From contig CALCNZ010000410.1 in NCBI GenBank assembly GCA_937897625.1, positions 1 to 5,483 on the forward strand: DNA of 5,483 nucleotides, read 5' to 3'. Positions 1 to 5,483 of the stretch are shown in pieces. The DNA is from an uncultured Flavobacteriales bacterium. GTDB lineage: Bacteria > Bacteroidota > Bacteroidia > Flavobacteriales_D > Sanyastnellaceae. The position numbers and the translations under genes were made by a program. The number at the start of each line of letters is the position of its first letter. The stretch's first letter is position 1. The notes beneath the pieces were generated by a model, which searched no databases, had not been told where the DNA came from, and saw only the letters and a program-made list of their open reading frames with translations.

Positions 1-1111
1 TGGCACGCGACTGAGCGTTGGTGCGGTAAAGAATGGCGAAGTCGTGGTAGGTTCCACCGTCTTCTTTTTGCAATTTGAAGATGGTGTTCGCCACGAACAT
101 CCCTTCTTCATTGTCGGTTGGAGCCTGATGAAGACGAATTTTGTTTCCTTCGTCATTGGCTGTCCAAACGTTTTTCTTAATCTGATTCTTGTTGTTGCCA
201 ATGATCGCATTCGCTGCTTCAACAATCACTTTTGTGGAGCGATAATTTTGCTCCAGTTTGTACAACGAATAATCGGGATAGTCTTTTCTAAAATTCAGAA
301 TATTCTGAATATTCGCTCCGCGGAAAGCATAGATACTCTGAGCGTCGTCACCCACAACACAAAGGTTTTCAGTTACCGCGGCCAATTGCTTCACAATTAA
401 ATACTGCGAGAAGTTGGTATCTTGGTACTCATCTACCATTATGAACTGAAACTTGTGCTGGTAGCGGTGAAGTACGTCTGCATGATCTCTGAACAAGATA
501 TTTGTCTTGAAAAGCAAATCATCGAAGTCCATGGCACCTGATTGAAACAAGCGTTGGTCGTACTTTCTGTAGACCTCTGCCATCATGGGTCGCTTGGCTG
601 CGTGATCGTCTGAAACCAATTCCACTTGCTCTGGATATTCTGCAGCTCCAATTAAATTGTTCTTGCAGGAGGAAATTCGATTCTGAACCATTCCGGGTTT
701 GTAGATCTTGTCGTCGAGCGACATTTCCTTCAAAATATCTTTTATTAAACTCTTGCTATCGGCCGAATCATAAATGCTGAAATTTCGCGGATAGCCAATT
801 CGATCGGCTTCCGATCGAAGAATACGCGCGAAGACGCTGTGGAAAGTGCCCATCCAAATGTTACGCGCGTTGTCTTCGCCCATTAGGTTCGCAATACGCT
901 CCTTCATTTCCTTGGCCGCCTTGTTGGTGAAGGTGAGCGATAGAATACTAAACGGATCAATTCCGTTCTGAATCATATGCGCAATGCGGTACGTCAAGAC
1001 ACGCGTCTTTCCTGAACCCGCTCCTGCAATAACCATTAATGGACCTGAAATGTGTCGAGCTGCTGCACGCTGAGCGTCGTTCAACTCACTTAAAAAATCT
1101 CTTTGACTCAC
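1..1111 (-). CDS. pcrA: UvrD/PcrA-type ATP-dependent DNA helicase, N-terminal half (partial)
   Basis: This is a superfamily 1A 3'-5' DNA helicase, the cytoplasmic motor used in nucleotide excision and mismatch repair and in clearing replication obstacles. The frame is open from the left edge to a GTG at 1111-1109, giving 370 visible residues of a protein that is usually about 700-780 long. Visible motifs in order are the Q motif (LNDAQ, Q14), Walker A AGAGSGKT (29-36), motif Ia LTFTNKAAKEM (59-69), motif Ib MGTFHSVFARIL (87-98), Walker B VDEYQDTN (226-233), motif III VVGDDAQSIYAFRGA (252-266), motif IV LEQNYRS (286-292) and YRTNAQSR (362-369). Helicase domains 2A/2B and the C-terminus lie outside the window. 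GTG is chosen because an in-frame stop lies at 1129-1127, no ATG precedes Walker A, and it gives the normal distance to the Q motif. A TTG at 1084 is the only near alternative. The family is certain. UvrD and PcrA cannot be told apart here; PcrA is the usual name in Bacteroidota. Confidence 0.95.
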   Translation of the reverse strand, partial: MSQRDFLSELNDAQRAAARHISGPLMVIAGAGSGKTRVLTYRIAHMIQNGIDPFSILSLTFTNKAAKEMKERIANLMGEDNARNIWMGTFHSVFARILRSEADRIGYPRNFSIYDSADSKSLIKDILKEMSLDDKIYKPGMVQNRISSCKNNLIGAAEYPEQVELVSDDHAAKRPMMAEVYRKYDQRLFQSGAMDFDDLLFKTNILFRDHADVLHRYQHKFQFIMVDEYQDTNFSQYLIVKQLAAVTENLCVVGDDAQSIYAFRGANIQNILNFRKDYPDYSLYKLEQNYRSTKVIVEAANAIIGNNKNQIKKNVWTANDEGNKIRLHQAPTDNEEGMFVANTIFKLQKEDGGTYHDFAILYRTNAQSRA

Positions 1112-1191
1112 AGCGCAAAGATACTTTTACACGATTGAACACCCCCTTAAAACTTCCACTTTCCGAAAGAAACTTATCAACGCTTTGCGCT
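1112..1191. repeat. 9-bp inverted repeat spanning the divergent promoter region
   Basis: AGCGCAAAG at 1112-1120 and its exact reverse complement CTTTGCGCT at 1183-1191 lie at the two ends of the 102-bp region between the divergent helicase and response-regulator genes. The left arm overlaps the minus-strand -7 element. The right arm touches the first base of the plus-strand -7 element. The arms are 62 bp apart. They could be half-sites for a shared regulator or simply similar promoter-proximal sequence. A smaller interrupted palindrome, CTTTCCGAAAG, lies between them at 1159-1169. No function is established. Confidence 0.3.
1116..1123 (-). promoter_or_regulatory. Bacteroidota-type -7 promoter element for the helicase gene
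   Basis: On the minus strand the sequence TATCTTTG matches the Bacteroidota -7 consensus TAnnTTTG and is followed by C, as is common. It ends only 4 nt before the GTG start of the helicase gene. Transcription starting a few bases after the element would begin at or next to the GTG, which implies a leaderless or near-leaderless mRNA. I see no convincing -33 TTG-type element at the usual distance, so the call rests on the -7 match and its position. Confidence 0.5.
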
Positions 1192-1198
1192 ACTTTTG
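1191..1198 (+). promoter_or_regulatory. Bacteroidota-type -7 promoter element for the response-regulator gene
   Basis: TACTTTTG followed by C matches the TAnnTTTG -7 consensus of the Bacteroidota housekeeping sigma factor. It sits 15 nt before the ATG at 1214, so transcription should start near 1203 and leave a leader of roughly 10 nt. This supports the ATG at 1214 as the start codon, because a TTG at 1196 in the same frame falls inside the promoter element. No clear -33 element is visible at the expected spacing. Confidence 0.5.
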
Positions 1199-1213
1199 CT
1201 AAAAGCCTTAAAC

Positions 1214-2386
1214 ATGTCAAAGATTTTAATTGTCGACGATGAAGCCGCCATTCGCAGCGCGCTCAAAGAAGTTTTGGAATACGAGGGATTCAGTATCTCG
1301 GAAGCGCCAGATGGAGAGACCGCATTAAAAATGGTTTTGAAAGAATCGTTCGATTTAATTTTTTGTGACATTAAAATGCCGAAACTCGACGGTTTAGATT
1401 TTTTATCTGAATTGAAGAAAGAAGAAATTCAAGTGCCTGTGGTTATGATTACCGGACACGGAACCATTGATACGGCTGTAGAAGCCATCAAACGCGGTGC
1501 ATACGATTTCATTCAAAAACCGCTTGATTTAAATCGCGTGTTGGTTTCAACGCGAAACGCGAACAAACACGACGCGCTGGTTAAAGAAACCAAGACGCTC
1601 AAAAAGAAACTGAACAAAGTTAACGGCTCGAATATCATTGGCGAAAGCAAATCCATTCTTGAAATCATTAAAATGATCGACACCGTTGCGCCAACAGATG
1701 CACGTGTGTTAATCACTGGCGGAAACGGATCGGGGAAAGAACTGGTTGCTCGTCAACTTCATGAAAAAAGTAACCGAGCTACTCAATCTTTTGTTGAAGT
1801 GAACTGCGCAGCTATTCCTTCAGAATTAATAGAGAGTGAATTATTCGGACACGAAAAAGGAGCGTTTACTTCCGCTGTAAAAACCAAGCCCGGAAAATTC
1901 GAATTGGCAGACAACGGTACACTTTTTTTAGATGAAATTGGAGACATGTCGCTTTCTGCTCAAGCCAAAGTCCTTCGTGCACTTCAAGAAAATAAAATTA
2001 CGCGGGTTGGCGGAGAAAAAGACATGAAGGTGAACGTTCGCATTTTAGCCGCAACGAACAAAGATTTGAAAAAAGAAATTGCTTCAGGAAACTTCCGCGA
2101 AGACTTATACCATCGCCTTTCTGTGATTGTCATTAAAGTACCTTCCTTAAACGAAAGGAAAGATGACCTTCCCTTGTTAGCAGAGCATTTCCTGCAACAA
2201 ATTGCCGATGAATACGGACAACCCAAAAAGAACATTAACGCTGCGGCATTAAAAGCACTTCAGCAACACGACTGGACAGGTAACATTCGTGAATTCAGAA
2301 ATGTTATTGAACGATTGGTTATTCTTTCAGGCGATAGCATAGATGAAAAGGCGGTAAAGCAATACGCAACCCCTTACTTCAATTGA
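1214..2386 (+). CDS. NtrC-family response regulator: receiver plus sigma-54 AAA+ domain, no DNA-binding domain
   Basis: This is a two-component response regulator of the sigma-54 activator type, 390 residues from ATG 1214. The receiver domain (about 2-118) shows the acidic pair D8/D9, phospho-acceptor D52 in CDIKMP, T80 and K102 in QKP. A lysine-rich linker (about 119-137) leads to the AAA+ domain (about 141-385), which has Walker A GGNGSGKE (169-176), Walker B LFLDEIGD (237-244), sensor I ATN (280-282), candidate arginine fingers in REDLYHRL (295-302) and sensor II GNIREFRN (356-363). Two features are odd. The sigma-54 contact loop reads GAFTSA (216-221), not GAFTGA. The protein also ends at VKQYATPYFN soon after the AAA+ lid, without the Fis-type helix-turn-helix of typical NtrC proteins of about 450-470 residues. 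Phosphorylation-controlled ATPase activity is likely. The partner kinase is not in the window and the target genes are unknown. A longer reading from TTG 1196 is rejected because that codon lies in the promoter. Confidence 0.93.
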   Translation: MSKILIVDDEAAIRSALKEVLEYEGFSISEAPDGETALKMVLKESFDLIFCDIKMPKLDGLDFLSELKKEEIQVPVVMITGHGTIDTAVEAIKRGAYDFIQKPLDLNRVLVSTRNANKHDALVKETKTLKKKLNKVNGSNIIGESKSILEIIKMIDTVAPTDARVLITGGNGSGKELVARQLHEKSNRATQSFVEVNCAAIPSELIESELFGHEKGAFTSAVKTKPGKFELADNGTLFLDEIGDMSLSAQAKVLRALQENKITRVGGEKDMKVNVRILAATNKDLKKEIASGNFREDLYHRLSVIVIKVPSLNERKDDLPLLAEHFLQQIADEYGQPKKNINAAALKALQQHDWTGNIREFRNVIERLVILSGDSIDEKAVKQYATPYFN

Positions 2387-3462
2387 TTCTTCACAGGAAT
2401 CATAAACGGGACATAGGCTAAAAATACAGCTATGCTTCCCACTGCCAAGAACGAAATATTCGGTGTTTGCGGGGGCATTAAAAAAGTTGTTCCTATAATG
2501 AAAAGGGTGTAGCCGTATAACACGAAAGACACTTGATAATGCTTCAGCCCTAAGGCAAGTAAGCGGTGATGAATGTGGTTTTTATCCGCTAAAAACGGTG
2601 ATTTTCCATTTAGAATACGAATTGTAAAAACGCGCAAGGTGTCAATTAGCGGATAGGCTAAAATGGCCATAGCAAATATGGGCTTCGATACAATTTGCAT
2701 GGCGGCAGACAATTTCGAAGGCGGAAATTCAATGAGCTTCATAGCCAATACATACATGCATATTCCAATGATCAACGACCCTGAATCGCCCATGAAAATG
2801 CGTGCCGGTTGAAAATTAAAAATTAAAAAACCCATTAACGAACCCGCTAATCCAACTGCCAATAATGCCAACGGCATATCGCCTGTTCTATAAAACCACA
2901 GTGTGAAGGTAACGCTTCCAATAAGGCCTATACCTCCCGCCAAACCGTCTACTCCATCAATTAAATTAATGGCATTAACAATAACTATGTAAATAAATAT
3001 AGAGAGCACAACGCTCAACCAGTAAGGCAATTTATCTACTTCAAACAATCCCCAAAATTCGGTTAGTCGAATATCTGCCAAGACTACAAGTGTAATTCCA
3101 ACAAGCAGATGAATAATTAGTTTTTTGAATGGATCAACTCCTACAATATCGTCTTTCAATCCGATAAAAAACAAGGCAAACATAGAAGCCAATACATACT
3201 TAAATTCATTCAAGGCTTGCAAAGGATTGTAATTCGCTCCCAATTCCCATGCATCGCGAGAAGGAAACCACAAGCAGTAAGAAATAATAGTGGCGGCAAA
3301 AATGAGAATACCCCCAAGCGTTGGAATGCTCTTGCTGTGCAACTTGCGGTCGTTTCCAGGCTCATCAACCAAATGCTTCATCTTCGCCACTTTTATAAGA
3401 GGCGGTGTTGCCAGCAGTACAATGGCAAACGCACTTAAAAAAGCGAAGACAATATCTTTCAA
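2374..3462 (-). CDS. WecA/TagO-type polyprenyl-phosphate sugar-1-phosphate transferase
   Basis: This is a multi-pass inner-membrane enzyme of glycosyltransferase family 4, 362 residues. Family members move a HexNAc-1-phosphate, usually GlcNAc-1-phosphate, from UDP-sugar onto undecaprenyl phosphate at the cytoplasmic face, the first step of O-antigen, capsule or other envelope glycans. Visible motifs are KLHSKSIPTLGG (40-51), the Mg-binding pair in GLKDD (D104, D105), NAINLIDGVDGL (163-174), FMGDSGS (223-229) and HIHHRLL (296-302). The last motif places it with WecA/TagO; MraY has a different His motif. About ten hydrophobic segments are spread along the chain, the first at about 4-26. The start is a TTG at 3462-3460. 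The frame upstream is closed by TAA at 3477-3475, and the first internal ATG, codon 28, would remove the first membrane helix. The 3' end overlaps the convergent response-regulator gene by 13 bp. The barrel gene lies 32 bp upstream. The donor sugar cannot be read from the sequence. Confidence 0.92.
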   Translation of the reverse strand: MKDIVFAFLSAFAIVLLATPPLIKVAKMKHLVDEPGNDRKLHSKSIPTLGGILIFAATIISYCLWFPSRDAWELGANYNPLQALNEFKYVLASMFALFFIGLKDDIVGVDPFKKLIIHLLVGITLVVLADIRLTEFWGLFEVDKLPYWLSVVLSIFIYIVIVNAINLIDGVDGLAGGIGLIGSVTFTLWFYRTGDMPLALLAVGLAGSLMGFLIFNFQPARIFMGDSGSLIIGICMYVLAMKLIEFPPSKLSAAMQIVSKPIFAMAILAYPLIDTLRVFTIRILNGKSPFLADKNHIHHRLLALGLKHYQVSFVLYGYTLFIIGTTFLMPPQTPNISFLAVGSIAVFLAYVPFMIPVKNQLK

Positions 3463-3485
3463 TTTTGGTTCAGGTTAGGTTGAAT

Positions 3486-3493
3486 CAAATGTA
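3486..3493 (-). promoter_or_regulatory. Possible -7 promoter element for the wecA-like gene
   Basis: The minus-strand sequence TACATTTG fits the Bacteroidota TAnnTTTG pattern and lies 23 nt before the TTG start of the wecA-like gene, which predicts a leader of about 19 nt. It extends just past the 3' end of the upstream barrel gene, whose stop codon is at 3497-3495. The gene may therefore be transcribed separately as well as by read-through. The motif is short, the region is AT-rich and no -33 element is evident, so a chance match is possible. Confidence 0.35.
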
Positions 3494-3494
3494 T

Positions 3495-5027
3495 TCAAAA
3501 ATCGCGATAAACAGCATGCAGTCCCGTGCGAATTCCCAACATTAAAATCGTAGCGTGCTGCTTTACTAAATCATTTGACTTATCGTCAATTCGGTCTGTA
3601 TAGGAAATAATAAATTCAGAGTTCGTCTTCGGATTAATCCAGTAACCCACTTCTACATCCCATTGCTTCAAATTTCTATTGATCCACATAGGCGCATCGT
3701 TTCGCTCTTCCAATCTATTTTGAACAATGTAATTCCATTTTACTCGCGCAAAATATCTCCCATATCGGTAGCGTGAACGTACTATGTATTCGTACATGTT
3801 GTTCAACGGATGACCCACTGTTTGATTCATGTGTGTTGCATCTGTATACAAAGCTGCGAACGAATAGACATCACTTTGAACGCGGTTGTATTCAAAACCT
3901 AAATCGAAATTCTTTACACCCAAATTATACGATTGCACACCAAGTTGAAGCGCCCCATTCTTTTTGTAATCGCCTAAAACATCGGCATACGCTTGACCGT
4001 AAGCTTCAATATTTTTTGTCAGCCGAACATTCGCATCAACACCCATGTTGAAATTGTTCCGTGTTGAATTCACTTGTGTGAATCCGGTTCCAATTAGAGG
4101 CGAATAAAAATTTACGGGCAGCGCCTGCGGCATTAGATTAGAGTCGTATCGATTCCAAATGACCGATTCAAAAAGTGAAAGCTCCACCTTCGTAGTAGGC
4201 TTCCAACTGAGATAAGAAAAACTACCCGCTTTCCTTCTAAAAGTAGACTCGGGGGTGTCGCCTAAAGGCAAACGAACAAGGCTCTGCATCACATTCCAAA
4301 CATGTGAATACTTTATTTTTCCTTTTGTAATATCGAATTGAACGTATGGATAATTATACATCCCATCGGACCAAAGTAACGAACGATAACCGTTTCCAAT
4401 TTTATGTTTGCCATAGCCCATGTGCAGTCGCAAAGCCTTCAGTGGTTGAACAGTAACGCGCGAAAAGGAAGAAGAGTAATCGACCACATCGCGAATAATT
4501 GTATAGTCCTTATCGCGTCCAAAACCCGGAACCACCCCTAAACTGTCAACATAGTTTTTCATGTACTTCGGCATGTACTCTTGACTTTCGTAAACCCCTG
4601 TCTCTACTGAAACCTTATCCCCAAAATCGGCCTGAATCCAGAGCCCTCTGGTATTCGTTAAAATTCTATGCGACCGTGGGTAGTTCAACGTGTCTGTAAA
4701 ATCTCTTCCTGCGCCAATGTTGTACAGAAAATTCATTCGAATGTGCACATCTCCTTCGCGGTATTCGAAAACATGTTTACGCAAAGCTATCGCTGCAACA
4801 TCGTGGTAAATCTTAACGCTGTCTTTCAATTCACCTTCCATTTTTGCCAGCGGCAAATCACTTCGCATGTAAGGTTGCATGGAAAGAAAAACGGGCGAAT
4901 CAGTTTTCAATGCTGCCTCTCTTGCTGAGCGTGTAAAACCGAATCCGGTGGGATAAGCGGAAGGTTGCGCGAAGCAAACCGCTACCTGAACAACAAATAA
5001 AACCGCAATAAAAATTTTCAATTTCAT
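3495..5027 (-). CDS. Outer-membrane beta-barrel protein, probable RemB/Wzi-like family
   Basis: This is a predicted secreted outer-membrane protein of 510 residues from ATG 5027. Residues 1-20 (MKLKIFIAVLFVVQVAVCFA) form a Sec signal peptide with likely cleavage before Q21. C18 is preceded by V, so it does not make a good lipobox. The rest is rich in alternating aromatic/polar beta strands, as in barrels. GYGKHKIGNGYRSLLWSD (204-221), followed by YNYPYVQFDITKGKIKY, resembles the G-x-GYRS-LL-SD signature I associate with Bacteroidota RemB/Wzi-like proteins. HPLNNMYEYIV (406-416) resembles their HPLG-N segment. RemB is linked to gliding motility in flavobacteria, and Wzi anchors capsule at the cell surface. 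The family call is from memory of motifs and is moderate. A longer reading from ATG 5120 is rejected because it has no signal peptide at its N-terminus and overlaps the upstream permease gene. The permease stop lies 14 nt before ATG 5027, suggesting co-transcription. Confidence 0.6.
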   Translation of the reverse strand: MKLKIFIAVLFVVQVAVCFAQPSAYPTGFGFTRSAREAALKTDSPVFLSMQPYMRSDLPLAKMEGELKDSVKIYHDVAAIALRKHVFEYREGDVHIRMNFLYNIGAGRDFTDTLNYPRSHRILTNTRGLWIQADFGDKVSVETGVYESQEYMPKYMKNYVDSLGVVPGFGRDKDYTIIRDVVDYSSSFSRVTVQPLKALRLHMGYGKHKIGNGYRSLLWSDGMYNYPYVQFDITKGKIKYSHVWNVMQSLVRLPLGDTPESTFRRKAGSFSYLSWKPTTKVELSLFESVIWNRYDSNLMPQALPVNFYSPLIGTGFTQVNSTRNNFNMGVDANVRLTKNIEAYGQAYADVLGDYKKNGALQLGVQSYNLGVKNFDLGFEYNRVQSDVYSFAALYTDATHMNQTVGHPLNNMYEYIVRSRYRYGRYFARVKWNYIVQNRLEERNDAPMWINRNLKQWDVEVGYWINPKTNSEFIISYTDRIDDKSNDLVKQHATILMLGIRTGLHAVYRDF

Positions 5028-5041
5028 CTCAACATTTATTA

Positions 5042-5483
5042 TCAATTCTCGCGAACATCCAACGCATCGCGCAAGCCATTTCCAACCATCATAAACGAAA
5101 GTACTAAAAGCATAATACAAACACCGGGTAGGAAAGCCAAATATGCCATATCGGTAGTCAAATAAGAATAGCTTTCACGAATCATATTTCCCCAACTCGG
5201 CGTTGGAATTTGCGCACCCAAACCTAAAAAACTTAAGCCAGCTTCCATAAGAATAGCTGATGCAAAATTCGCCGCAGACATGACTATTATTGGCGAAAGG
5301 ACATTCGGCAGTACATGTCGAAAAATAATTCTTGAAGAAGAGTTACCTATGGCCTTTGCGGCTTCAATGTACTCCTTTTCGCGAACGCCAAGGACTTGTC
5401 CGCGCGTAATCCGCGCCACTTCCACCCACATGGTTAATCCAACTGCAACAAAGACCTTCCAAAATCCTGTTCCAAATGCAAAA
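5042..5483 (-). CDS. Peptide-type ABC transporter permease, DppC/OppC family, C-terminal part (partial)
   Basis: This is the C-terminal 146 residues of an inner-membrane permease of the dipeptide/oligopeptide/nickel importer group. The frame is open to the right edge, so the start lies outside; the ATG at 5431 is internal. Residues numbered from the edge show VGLTMWVEVARITRGQVL (14-31), the EAA loop that contacts the ATPase subunit (EAAKAIG at 40-46 through RHVLPN at 55-60), the family segment SFLGLGAQIPTPSWGNMI (84-101), a final membrane helix (about 114-133) and the common ending GNGLRDALDVREN. Complete proteins of this type have about 300 or more residues, so roughly half is visible. The substrate-binding protein, partner permease and ATPases are not in the window. 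It is followed after 14 nt by the barrel gene, an unusual downstream neighbour for a peptide transporter. The family is secure, but the substrate cannot be told from this fragment. Confidence 0.92.
   Translation of the reverse strand, partial: FAFGTGFWKVFVAVGLTMWVEVARITRGQVLGVREKEYIEAAKAIGNSSSRIIFRHVLPNVLSPIIVMSAANFASAILMEAGLSFLGLGAQIPTPSWGNMIRESYSYLTTDMAYLAFLPGVCIMLLVLSFMMVGNGLRDALDVREN

Noticed and set aside
293..310. Perfect 18-bp palindrome ATTCAGAATATTCTGAAT
   Set aside because: It lies inside the helicase coding region and encodes the conserved N-I-Q-N-I-L-N stretch just after motif III. The repeated Asn-Ile codons explain the symmetry, so an operator is unlikely.
44..400. Plus-strand open frame of 118 codons
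   Set aside because: It is antisense to the helicase, whose minus-strand frame carries motifs III and IV over the same bases. The translated product has no recognisable features.
532..548. TGGCAC resembling the -24 part of a sigma-54 promoter (also at 1-6)
   Set aside because: Neither copy has the matching TTGC at the required spacing, and both lie inside the helicase coding region.
1196..1213. N-terminal extension of the response regulator from TTG 1196
   Set aside because: The TTG is inside the TACTTTTG promoter element, and ATG 1214 gives the normal short N-terminus before the receiver domain (MSKILIVDDE).
3773..4051. Plus-strand open frame of 92 codons
   Set aside because: It is a shadow of the barrel gene on the other strand, with no domain, no promoter and an unnatural residue mix rich in His and Cys.
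4668..4928. Plus-strand open frame of 86 codons
   Set aside because: It lies opposite the N-terminal third of the barrel gene and shows no coding signal of its own.
5028..5120. 31-residue N-terminal extension of the barrel protein
   Set aside because: It would overlap the permease gene by 79 bp and place the signal peptide inside the chain. ATG 5027 gives a clean signal peptide 14 nt after the permease stop.

Overview
The window looks like ordinary chromosomal DNA of a member of the Bacteroidota, most likely Flavobacteriia-like. Three things point there: the helicase motifs (for example VVGDDAQSIYAFRGAN), an outer-membrane protein resembling the RemB/Wzi group, and Bacteroidota-type promoter elements of the form TAnnTTTG in front of three genes, with no clear Shine-Dalgarno sequences. 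Base composition is moderately AT-rich, judged by eye. No RNA gene, insertion sequence, CRISPR array or phage gene was seen.

Layout. Positions 1-1111 (minus) hold the N-terminal half of a UvrD/PcrA-type DNA helicase that runs off the left edge. A 102-bp divergent intergenic region (1112-1213) carries a promoter-like element for each flanking gene and a 9-bp inverted repeat. Positions 1214-2386 (plus) encode an NtrC-like response regulator with a receiver domain and a sigma-54 AAA+ domain. It has no C-terminal DNA-binding domain and carries GAFTSA in place of GAFTGA. It converges on, and overlaps by 13 bp, a WecA/TagO-type polyprenyl-phosphate sugar-phosphate transferase (2374-3462, minus, TTG start). 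Upstream of that on the same strand are an outer-membrane beta-barrel protein of probable RemB/Wzi-like type (3495-5027) and the C-terminal part of a DppC/OppC-type peptide ABC permease (5042-5483, running off the right edge).

How the genes relate. The permease, barrel gene and wecA-like gene lie in one direction with gaps of 14 and 32 bp, so they may be co-transcribed, although wecA may also have its own promoter across the end of the barrel gene. A WecA-type enzyme starts lipid-linked surface glycans and Wzi-type barrels hold capsule at the cell surface, so a shared envelope role for these two is plausible but unproven. The helicase (DNA repair) and the response regulator are divergent and functionally unrelated as far as can be seen.

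I found no clearly new multi-gene system. The points most worth a second look are the sigma-54 activator without a DNA-binding domain and with an altered sigma-contact loop, the possibly leaderless GTG start of the helicase gene, and the pairing of the barrel gene with the wecA-like gene.
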